A stretch of DNA of 64,000 bases from Pocillopora verrucosa (Eukaryota; Cnidaria; Anthozoa; Scleractinia; Pocilloporidae). Positions 55,188 to 64,000 of the stretch are shown here, in pieces. The stretch's first letter is position 1, and each line of letters begins with the position of its first letter. The notes below the pieces were generated by a model. It ran no database searches, was not told where the DNA came from, and was given only the letters and a program-made list of their open reading frames with translations. Location of the stretch: positions 17,573,587 through 17,637,586 of the forward strand of contig NC_089323.1 in the NCBI RefSeq assembly GCF_036669915.1, read 5' to 3'. The translations under genes and the position numbers were made by a program.

Positions 55188-56117
55188 TAAAAACAATATA
55201 TATGGTTTCTGGAGTATACTTCTCCTTTAGCTTCTGTAAACCCTAAGGCGGATGTTCGCAATCTTATGCCATTACTAAAATACTAACCTTGAGGAAAATC
55301 ATGCACAGCCTAGTTTTTGAAGAACGGTATTGCAAACCAAGACTTATTTTTGTTACGAGCACTTCTACTTTCTGCCTATTATACCGTTCGCTTAAGATTA
55401 TAAGCTCCTATTGCCGTTTTTTAACCCTTATATTGTAAGGCGCCGGAAAACGGGTGAAACCATCGACTCCTTTAAGGTCAGGAAGAACACCATTTTCTTG
55501 GGGCAAGAAGGTAAAGTTGTGCAACATCCGAGACAGAAAAAAGAACAATTCGACCTGCAAGAAAAGAAAGGCAAACATAATCACTTATTATTTGCATTAT
55601 ATCTGTTACATACAAGATGAATTTTCCCCATCATAATTTGATGACACGAATTACCTTTGCAAGTGCTTCGCCAGCACAAACCCGACGTCCAGCAGAAAAG
55701 GGTAGAATGTTTACAGAGTTGGTAACAACTTGGCCATCACCATCAATATGGCGGTGTGGGTTAAATTTGGTTGGATCCTCCCAGCAGCTTGGATCCATGT
55801 GAACTGCCATCAGATTGGGCACAACCACGGTATCTTTTGGAACACGGTACCCTGCAAGTGTGGTATCTTTCAGAGTGTAATGAGGAAGAGCTGTTTCAGC
55901 GACATTTCCGAGGCGAAGTGTTTCCATGATTGTGGCCTGAACTAGCGGAAGGCTTGGGCGATCATCCAGACCTGGCATTCGGTCCCTTCCAACCTCTTCG
56001 TCCAACTGGTTCTGAATCTCTGTTTGACAGCCAGGATTGTGGACCAAGTAAGCGATGGCCCAACGAAGAGTGGTGCTGGTGGTCTCGTGACCAGCGCTGA
56101 ACATGTCTTATATGGTG

Positions 56118-56329
56118 TTAACCCTTTCACTCCCAAGATCTAATTATTAATTCTCCTCACTATCTGCCATACAATTCTTATGATGTTAGTTCAGAGAATT
56201 TGGTATTGGATCAACTAATAATCCCATGATTGATATTCTTCTCTATTCTCATCACCTGCCTGCTTGATATTGTACTGATATTGTAAGGAGAAATTCTGTC
56301 TTGGTCACTTGTGGGAGTGAAAGGGTTAA
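56118..56329. mobile_element. TTAA-flanked MITE (subfamily A) inserted in P450 exon 3
   Basis: TTAACCCTTTCACTCCCAAG ... TGGGAGTGAAAGGGTTAA. The intact paralogue has a single TTAA at the matching site (AAGCGTTAATTATGTAG near 60028-60044), so TTAA is the duplicated target. TTAA duplication with CCC...GGG termini is the hallmark of piggyBac-superfamily elements. Confidence 0.92.
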
Positions 56330-56652
56330 TTATATAGTCGTCGGACAAAATGGCTGCTTTCTCCTCAGTGCCGACTTCATTTTCGGCGCCAAGTTTTTCC
56401 TTCAAAAGGCTACCAGTAAGGTTCTCGATCTCCGCTTCGGGGTCAAATGCTTTCTCTTGTTCCCTTATCTGATTGTGCAGAATCTCAAACATTCGATCAG
56501 TCATTTCTTTCTCTATTTGGTAAGCTTTGAATGGGAAGTATTTGGCTATGGGAAAGTTATCTAACTTTAATACCTGACTATTCAATTCAGTGTCTGTAAA
56601 AGCTCTATTGTTTATATCCAGGAGTTCCTGGAAATCTGGATGCGATGAGAGA

Positions 56653-56873
56653 AAAACGATACGAATGTCTAAACTCAGCTCTTACATTGACTTTAAAGAC
56701 CGATCATTATCTAGCACCAGGGGGGTGGGGGGGGGTGGGGGGGGGGTGGGGTGGAGGATTTTAGTTGTGTCACTATCCCTCCCCTCCCCCCCACATGGGT
56801 TGCTACTTGCCCGACAGTTTTCTCTAGTAACCCTACTTTGGCAAGACATGTTATTCGGAATTGCAGTACTTAC
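56653..56873. other. G-rich non-homologous filler replacing P450 exon 3 start and intron 2
   Basis: Contains the run GGGGGTGGGGGGGGGTGGGG near 56721-56752 and has no similarity to the matching region of the intact paralogue. It marks a deletion or replacement breakpoint. Confidence 0.7.
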
Positions 56874-57959
56874 CAAGAGTGGACATCACAAAGCTATGGA
56901 ATGGGGGTCTCCCAGCATAATCAGCTGATTTCTTCACCAACACTCCTTTCACTGAAGCCGCATCCTCGGCAATGACGGTTTTAAAACTCCCCACCTTCAA
57001 GGAGTACAAGTTACCATACTTCTCTTTCAAGCTTAGTCATAAAGAAAACAAAATATAATAGTTAAAGTGTCCGATACAAGGTATAACTTGCCTAAATTTA
57101 TGTCGATTATATCGTTACGTTAGCCTCCTTCCCGCAGTTTTCGGCCCCTCTCTTCGTAGTTCGACATTTGCATTAGAGATTATTGGACGCAGCATACACA
57201 AAAGAAAGAAGAATACCTTTGAAACAAACTATTTTGTGCCTGGAAACACCAAAATTTCATCTTTTCAGTTCTTGCTGAGACACTACAGAAGACGATAAAC
57301 ATCTCACAATCATCTAGCAGCTTTTTATTTATAATAACATCTCTCAATCATCTCGCTTTACAGAAACGCTCTTTTCAAATCTAACGATGCAGTTTTGTCT
57401 TATTTGTACAGGCAGCTAAGCCTTACCCTTAATATAATCCGGCAATTCGTCCACGAAAAGCTGAGCTTTCCGAAAACGGGACCGTTATTGCAGTTGCTAT
57501 TTGTGTATTTTTATCGGCGTAATTAATCCCTATTATGTGTATGACCAAGGATGCAGTCAAGCGTTTCAATAGCCGGTGTTTTGAATTGGCTGCATTTGCA
57601 GAGTGAAAATGTCATTTCCTAAACCAGTGCAGTATAAAAGGCGCCTCGATGAGAAAATTGTATTTTGTTCTATAGTAGTACTTTTTAATTCGACCTCTCT
57701 ACGGTTGGATGATTCAATTTTCCGCAACGCACACTGCTGAGGCGAAGAAACATAACATGCAAATTTGCTCTGTTTGTTTAGCACCCTTCGGTGAGGCAAA
57801 GCTCAACAGATTTCCCACAAAAGGCAAAGATGTCAGACGAAATCCTGGTGGCATGTTCCTGAACTGATACAGTTCAACTAATTGATTGAGAATCAGTAAG
57901 AAAACAATAGCCAAGAATATATTGCCGACAGTAAAGTACTCCGAAACTGCGAGCTCCAT

Positions 57960-58816
57960 CTTGGGTACCCAAATTTGCCACTGACGTCACCAGAGGTCAC
58001 GAGATAATATCGCAAACAATAAGATGGCGTGACTGTCAATTGTAAGGCAAACAGGTATCCAGCTTGTTTGTCACTAAAACTCTACGCTAAATTAGTGTTT
58101 GCAAATTTAAAGCGTAGACATTTCGAGAATACATTTGAATGAAAGCCGTTTCGAAAACGAGAGCTCTTTTTCAAGGGAAGAGAAGAAATTAAGAACGCTT
58201 GAGCTCTTACCGCGTAAACAGATGGACTTAATCGTTTTTAGATGCGAAATGCGAGAACAAAAGAAGAATTTGCATTTATTACTGGCAGCTGTTTTATACT
58301 GATTCATTTACTTGGACGATATGAGCTCAGCAGTGTGAAGTTTCAACAATGAATGTCATTGTAGAAGGCTCAAGCGCGAGAACACGGCAAAGTACTTAAT
58401 ACACCTACAAATACACTCACGCTCAAGTATAGTTATGGTCTCATAACAAGGCCCCGGATTAGGGCCACCGCAAAGGGTATTTACCCCTTTAGCGTTTGAG
58501 TGAAGAAGTCAAGCGAGCCGGCCAGGTCTCCTAAACGGGTCTTGTAGGCTTTTTAGATGGGTCGTAAGCTTTCAATCCAGAATACAAACAACTAGAGCGA
58601 AATGATATGCGAATTCCCCATAACTGTATAAGGAAGACCAAAGAGCATTAGAGCATTTCACTGAAAAACATAGGATTCTTTTCCTTTATTTTCGATTTAT
58701 TTGGTAAATAATAAGACCCTTAGAACAAAACAAAAACAAAACACTGATCGCTCGTACTCTTTGAAATAAGTCCTGAGCTAGTACAACTTCGTGAGGGTTT
58801 TTCTGACAACTAGCTA
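57960..58816. other. Intergenic spacer between the two P450 copies
   Basis: No exon seen. Two minus-strand AATAAA hexamers (TTTATT at 58685-58690 and 58696-58701) lie about 120 nt beyond the intact P450 stop and are its probable poly(A) signals. Confidence 0.5.
58685..58701 (-). terminator. Polyadenylation signals of the intact P450 gene
   Basis: Two minus-strand AATAAA hexamers five bases apart, 116-132 nt downstream of the stop codon. Confidence 0.6.
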
Positions 58817-61800
58817 TCATTGACGTTTTACAGCTCTGATCTGGAAAGGTGCTGGAAACCGGGTAAATCTGTTAACTCCTTTGATATCGGGAAGAACACC
58901 ATCCTCTTGCGGTAAAAATGTGAACTTGTGCAACATCCAGGACAGGAAAATGAACAACTCGACCTGTAAGATAAAAGCGGTGTAGACTCATCAAACTGCG
59001 TTGCCTGCGTATAACTTGAACTAACTATATTACTCTGGAGTAAGGTATCCTACCATTACAGAGAGGTTATTATTAATAATGTCATTATAATTATTATTAT
59101 TATTATTATTATTGTTGCTATTGTCGTTATTACTATTATTGTTATTATCATTGTTGACTCAGATTTACAGATCGAAAATATCAGAGCTTGCCCGAATTAA
59201 TCTTTGATTTTAGGAATTCGAGATTTTTTTTAAAACTTGTTTCTTTTCATACCAGAGACGAATAATTTTATTTTGTCATGATTTAAATCAAAACACCGGA
59301 CTTCTTGCAAGAGTTACTGATCGCATCTGAGCATGATTGTATTTTTTTATGATTTACATGATTCTTAATGTTTTATAGAGATTCTAACTTCAATTTTTTT
59401 CTGTAAATCACTTACATATTTTCAAATTTAAAAAAAAATTTCATTGTAAAAAATTATTACTATTACTATTATTATTATTGTATCAGTCAAATGGTAACAC
59501 CTCTTAACACTTCAGCCCGTCAGTTTTAGAAGAAAATGCCTGATTCAGAGCAAATGATGAATGATACCTTTGCAAGTGCCTCGCCAGCACAGACTCGGCG
59601 TCCAGCGGAAAAGGGCAAAAAGTTTCCAGAGTTGGTAATAAGTTGGCCATCAGCATCAATATGGCGGCGAGGGTTGAATGCAGCTGGATTCTCCCAACAG
59701 CTTGGATCCATGTGAACAGCCATTAAGTTGGCAACAACTACAGTATCCTTTGGAACACGGTAACCAGCAAGTGTGGTGTCCTTCAACGTGTAGTGAGGAA
59801 GAGCAGCTTCGACGACATTCCCGAGGCGCAGTGATTCCATGATAGTGGCCTGTACCTGTGGAAGATTTGGACGATCATCCAGGCCTGGCATCCGGTCCTT
59901 TCCAACTACCTCATCGAGCTGACGTTGTATCTCCCTTTGGCACTCAGGATGGTGGACAAGGTATGCAATGGCCCAACGAAGGGTTGTGCTCGTGGTCTCG
60001 TAACCAGCGCTGAACATATCCTCCAAAGCGTTAATTATGTAGTCATCTGACAAGAGGGATGCTTTCTCTTCGGCACCTACCTCATTCTCGGCAGCAATCC
60101 TCTCCTTTAAGAGACTACCAGTGAGGCTCTCAACCGCCGCTTTTGGATCGAATGCTGTTTCCTGCTCCCTGAGCTGACTACGCAGAATTTCAAAGATTCG
60201 ATCGAAAATCTTCTGCATTTTCCGGTAGGCTTTGAATGGAAAGAATTTGGCTACAGGGAATTGATCTAATGCAAAGACCTGAATATTCATTTCATCATCA
60301 GTGAAGACACTTATATTTAATTGCAGCAGTTCCTGAAAATCCGTATGAGACGAATCAAAGTGCTCTCCAAATGCTATTCGACAAATCACATTTGCAACGC
60401 TCTCCGTCACAATTTGTGAGGGGTCAAAAGCAGATCCTTCTTGATCTTCAAAGTATCGTAGCAACCTCGTTGCTTGCTCAGACATTCTGCGCTCAATCAG
60501 CTGCTGATCCGAGATGTACCTTCGCACGGCTGTCATGAAGAGCTTGCGATGAAACTTCCAGGCAGGACCGTAATTTCCGAGTGCAATATCCTTCCCACCT
60601 ACAAAGCAAGTTGGCATTTATCCTTGATCAAGTATTAAAAATAGCAATTTCGCCTGAAGGCAAACCTCTGCATCTCACATTAAAAAGAAAAAGTGCATGG
60701 AAAAAAATAAAAAGTCAAAGAAAATAACTTATTACGCGTGTAATCGCGACATCGATTAGAGTCAAACCTTACTAGATTATAAGCAATTAGATAACTAACC
60801 ATGCTTTGAGCTGGTGCAAACTTTTTTACGGAAAAATTCGATAATGCGTCAAATTTTTAGTAAGCATGACGGCCATGTGGGTAAAAAGCCAATGTGAATT
60901 TTCGGTTCAAAGTCGAAAATTTCCTTGCAGATATTGGCGGAAAGTTCTTCCAAACCATTTATTTGATATTTTGTAGTTCTCTGAAATGTAACTATATTCC
61001 GTGGAGCTAGGCTCAAGAACCGCTATAAGAGAAACTATTTCGTAGATAAAAAATGTTTTCAGCACATACCAAGAGTAGTCATCTGAAAGCTATGAAATGG
61101 AGGTCTCCCGGCATAATCGGCAGATTTATTCACGAGCACTTCCTTAACTGAAGCGGCGTCTTCAGCAAATATGGTCTTAAAACTTCCGATTTTCAATGAG
61201 TACAGCTTTCCATATTTCTTCCTCAAGCTTTGTAATAGAGAAGAGAAAGTAAAGTACCTCATTAGTTTGCATTAACCTGTTCCCTCAGAAGGTAACATTC
61301 AACCGTAAGGCAAATCGCGTAGATACTATAAAACAATATAAAGTTTTATTTTGTTATAGTTTGATTATTTTTCGTTGCTTTCATTTGTTTTTTTCCTTTT
61401 AATTGTTCTATTTAACAATTGGGCTTTGAGCGCGAGAATAATTTTTTTTCCCCGTGATAGTTGATAGGGGCGAAGTAACCTCTGAGTACAATATTGTTAT
61501 TTGAAGGGGGATCTATAACCACTGGACAAGTCATATGTTTTTAAACTCCTTTCTACACCATTACTAATCCAAAAATGGTGGCTAATTGTGAACTTATCAC
61601 TCGCCTAGTAATTTTAATCATATTTCGTGAGAAAATTGTGAAACTTAAAGTCTTCTTAAAAAAAACAAAAAACAAGGTAATCAAACAGCCACCACTTTTG
61701 CTAACGTTATGAAAATTTTAACCATTCTTATCTTTGCAGTATCCTCTTTATCGTTCATTTATCATTCATAGATAAAATGCTCTCCTTGGGTAGCCCTGGC

Positions 61801-62248
61801 GTTCAACCTCATTAACATTTCTACTTTCTTAGCGTCACGCAACTCAAAATATCATGATGGAGGCTCCAACATTGCAATATTATTTGTCTACTTTTCCGGC
61901 GCTAGCAGCTTTCGTAAAACTACTAAATAGATGAGCATTCGCTACCACTTGATAAATTCAAATGCTGTATACAGATAATAGCACGAAAAGGAAGACTGCG
62001 CGGTCGACTTAGCCGTGTTCAAAACTAGAAACATTATGAATAGCAGAGTGAACAAACCTCCTTGTGACTTCGCCAAAGCTTTCTCCAGAATCAAAGCTTA
62101 ATATATTACCGATAAAAGGCAAAGATGTCAAACGAGGTCCCGGCGGCATGTTCCTTAACTGATAGAGTTCAATCATTTGGCTAAGAATCAGGATGAAAAC
62201 TATAGCCAGGGAAACATTTCCAAACGTAATGAACTCCGGTAGCTCCAT
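58817..62248 (-). CDS. Cytochrome P450, CYP17/CYP21-like (CYP2 clan), microsomal
   Basis: Four exons on the minus strand, 62058-62248, 61070-61227, 59568-60598 and 58817-58963, join in phases 2, 1 and 0 to 508 residues, the length of vertebrate CYP17A1. Exon 1 has an N-terminal membrane anchor (residues ~8-26, LAIVFILILSQMI) and the hinge NMPPGPRLTSLPFIGNIL. The I-helix motif AGYETT is at ~314-319, ExxR (ESLR) at ~371-374, the PERF equivalent FNPRRH at ~424-429, and the heme loop FSAGRRVCAGE with its ligand Cys at ~453. All catalytic elements are present. Known role of the class: NADPH-P450-reductase-dependent monooxygenation at the endoplasmic reticulum. Relatives hydroxylate steroids, but cnidarian members have expanded and their substrates are unknown, so I assign no substrate. 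A tandem pseudogene copy lies 0.86 kb downstream. A start at 62248 gives the complete anchor. Confidence 0.93.
59085..59156. repeat. ATT trinucleotide microsatellite
   Basis: TTATTATTATTATTATTATT, then interrupted units (GCTATTGTCGTTATTACTA), in the last intron of the intact P450; a shorter run is at 59456-59480. Confidence 0.85.
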
Positions 62249-64000
62249 CTTAGATTATGCAAATACGAGCTCAAAAAACAGATGTCACCAATAAGGAAGA
62301 GTCACGTACGGGGAAAACGCTAATTCTTTATTGTTCAGCTCACAAATTTAAAACGTTGCATGACGGGGTATCCGTGACATACACGAATAGCTCTAGTCTC
62401 TGGTCGTCCGCCCAAACTGACTAAATGAGTTTTGTCAGCGGAGCTTGTCAGCGAATGACTTTTTCATCGCCGGAATATCGCTGAACGACCTCGCTGAACA
62501 AGCTAGACTCTGCCTTCTCTTCATTATGTAAGTAGCCATTTCTTGTTTGACTCATCGGCGTTTTCACATTGATATTTCATTGTTCCGCTTCGAGACACGC
62601 GGTTAACCATACTCACGAGCAAGTAGTTAAGATATAAGTTATTAACTTTTACTATTTTTATCATCCAATCACAGGTCGGAGCCATTTCTGTATTTAGTCG
62701 CTAGTGTATTCTGTCCTGTTTTTAATTTTAAATTAATTTTGAGCCGAAGTGCACTATGAATTTCAAATCAGTTGAATTATATTTCACTTTGCTGTATGTG
62801 TCTTGATCTTGAAATTCTTATTTCTGGATATTGATGATAGGAATTAACTGTTATGTTCTCTTCTGTGTAAGGAAATGTGAAGTGGCCCAATAATTTTTAC
62901 TATAGACAGAATGGATGGCTGTGACATTTACTGTGGCAAGGCTAACGCTCGAAACGTCAGCTTTTTAACTCTTTACGGTGGCCAAATTACTCTTTCAACT
63001 TAATTGATATTACCAAATTACCTGGTTACCCCCACCGACCCAGCACCATAGTTTCTTTAGAAACTTACCCCCTTTATTCCTTTGTCATTCGAGATAAAAT
63101 TACTGGTATAAATTATTAGTCTTTTGTTCTCTGTACACAACTTGCCTAGACTAGTATGCTTTATGGGAATTGTCTACTTCATTTGTAACTGTAAAATTAC
63201 CAATAAAGTTTTCAAAAGTTTTGTCCAGATTTCATTGAAATGAATATGAGAAGTGATCAGTTGAAATATTTTCATATTCCTTAAGTGTGTTTGAGCTTTC
63301 AGGATGAGAGCTAATAAATTTCCTGAGTGATTCATATGTGATTTGCCTGCCGTAAAATTGACAAAGCCAAACCCTCTGACAAATGTCTATAAATTTCTTT
63401 AAATAGTAGCCAAGTTGGCGCCTATTACCACTTAATATGCAGTGTCAAAGTCTCCTTATGACTTCAGTCTTATTTCTCTAAAATCTAATAAGTGTAAATC
63501 ATCCATTTCAAGGCTGTGCTCTGAAACTGAAATCCAGGGTGCCCAGCATGTGCTTTTTATGAAAAAAAATAAGATTCCTGAGTTGCCCAAGAGCAAAAGT
63601 AAGATGCTAAAGGCCACTGGGCACTGCTAGACCTCAGCCCTGCATTTTCATAAAGAGGTCAACAGAACTCTCCACATTATTTTAAACTGACTTAATTAAG
63701 TCTTGTTCCCAGGAGATACAGGCTTTGGGAAAAATTTTGTTTTTGTCCTCATTGATACTATCAGCCATACAGGTTCTTGGTTGTTTGGCTTGTAACTAAA
63801 GTCTTTTTGATCATCAAATTGTCAGATAGCTCTTGTAATTTAATAGGTTGAAAAGTAAGGTTGCGAAGGGTGTATCTAATGTTCTTGGGCAGTTAGAAGG
63901 ATAGATGAAGTTAATGTAATTTTTATTGGGGAAAATAATTGATCAATTTAACTACTGGAAGCCCAAAATATTATTTGATTTCATTCACATCCAGGCAACA
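62249..64000. other. Upstream flank of the P450 gene to window end
   Basis: Presumed P450 promoter just above 62249; no TATA box identified. A Penelope-type terminal repeat lies at 62935-63072 and an AATAAA (+) at 63202-63207. A 62-codon frame at 63442-63630 has no recognisable features. No supported gene. Confidence 0.4.
62935..63072 (-). repeat. Penelope-type terminal repeat fragment
   Basis: GGCTAACGCTCGAAACGTCA, then CTCTTTACGGTGGCCAAATT and ATTACCAAATTACCTGGTTA, then CCCCCACCGACCCAGCACCA and AGTTTCTTTAGAAACTTACC. It is the best preserved copy of this terminus in the window, and its edge matches (reversed) the left flank of 50967-51201. Confidence 0.55.

Larger units (their letters stand above)
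55408..57959 (-). pseudogene. Cytochrome P450 pseudogene (CYP17/21-like), MITE-interrupted
   Basis: Paralogue of the intact P450 at 58817-62248, same order and strand. Exon 1 (from ATG 57959) keeps the membrane anchor and the proline hinge (NMPPGFRLTSLPFVGNLL) but diverges near 57790, with no donor in the required phase. Exon 2 (56874-57031) is intact with both splice sites and the same 158-nt length. Exon 3 lacks its first ~82 codons: homology starts at 56652, and 56653-56873 is unrelated G-rich DNA. A MITE splits the exon at 56118-56329, and the next codons toward the I-helix include an in-frame TAA (56108-56110) where the paralogue has Glu. The remaining exon 3 (55655-56117) has AGHETTSTT, ETLR and the heme loop FSAGRRVCAGE. 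Exon 4 (55408-55554) is complete to its TAG. Catalytic motifs survive but no full enzyme can be made. Confidence 0.9.

Noticed and set aside
56211..56585. 124-codon minus-strand frame as a separate P450-like protein
   Set aside because: It is a P450 pseudogene fragment running into the inserted MITE, whose sequence supplies the artificial tail.

Overview
The window looks like nuclear DNA of a cnidarian, most probably a stony coral or another hexacorallian. It has intron-rich genes with short exons, canonical GT-AG junctions and AATAAA signals, AT-rich intergenic DNA, and many repeats of types I associate with coral genomes (TTAA-flanked MITEs, Penelope-like termini, tRNA-derived SINEs). The species call is inference; no marker gene fixes it. 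Apart from one exon of 1,031 nt and a few just over 100 nt, coding exons are mostly 40-160 nt, so gene models below were built by joining exons by phase and by similarity to known families.

Layout. 1-8.6 kb (+): the last 18 exons of a Hook family microtubule/dynein cargo adaptor; its N-terminal half lies upstream of the window. 13.4-14.1 kb (+): a three-exon gene for a secreted six-cysteine peptide resembling a pacifastin-type inhibitor. 15.9-33.9 kb (+): a tandem cluster of three cytosolic thioredoxin genes with five exons each and all introns in phase 0 at matching sites. In the first, the short first exon and its flanks exist three times; the upstream copy is CpG-rich and the two inner copies are CpG-decayed. 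34-54.8 kb: gene-poor and repeat-dominated, with a GT-rich minisatellite of about 2.5 kb, scattered degenerate CAGT satellite over about 3.5 kb, a smaller minisatellite, a LINE 3' end, and an element of about 2.4 kb with long inverted arms. 54.8-55.2 kb (+): a possible small two-exon gene. 55.4-62.2 kb (-): two cytochrome P450 genes of the CYP17/CYP21-like type. The upstream one (58.8-62.2 kb) is intact (508 residues, four exons); the downstream one is a pseudogene that lost part of exons 1 and 3, carries a stop, and has a MITE inserted at a TTAA. The intact paralogue preserves that TTAA as an empty site.

Mobile DNA is a main theme. About twenty MITE copies in three subfamilies, with CCC...GGG ends and TTAA duplications (piggyBac-type hallmarks), sit in introns and intergenic DNA, including one nested pair. 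The gene content is ordinary metazoan cell biology: cargo transport, thiol redox, lipid or xenobiotic oxidation and a secreted peptide. I see no sign that the genes form one pathway. The least ordinary signals are the triplicated thioredoxin first exon, the MITE-interrupted P450 with its natural empty-site control, and the large asymmetric satellites.
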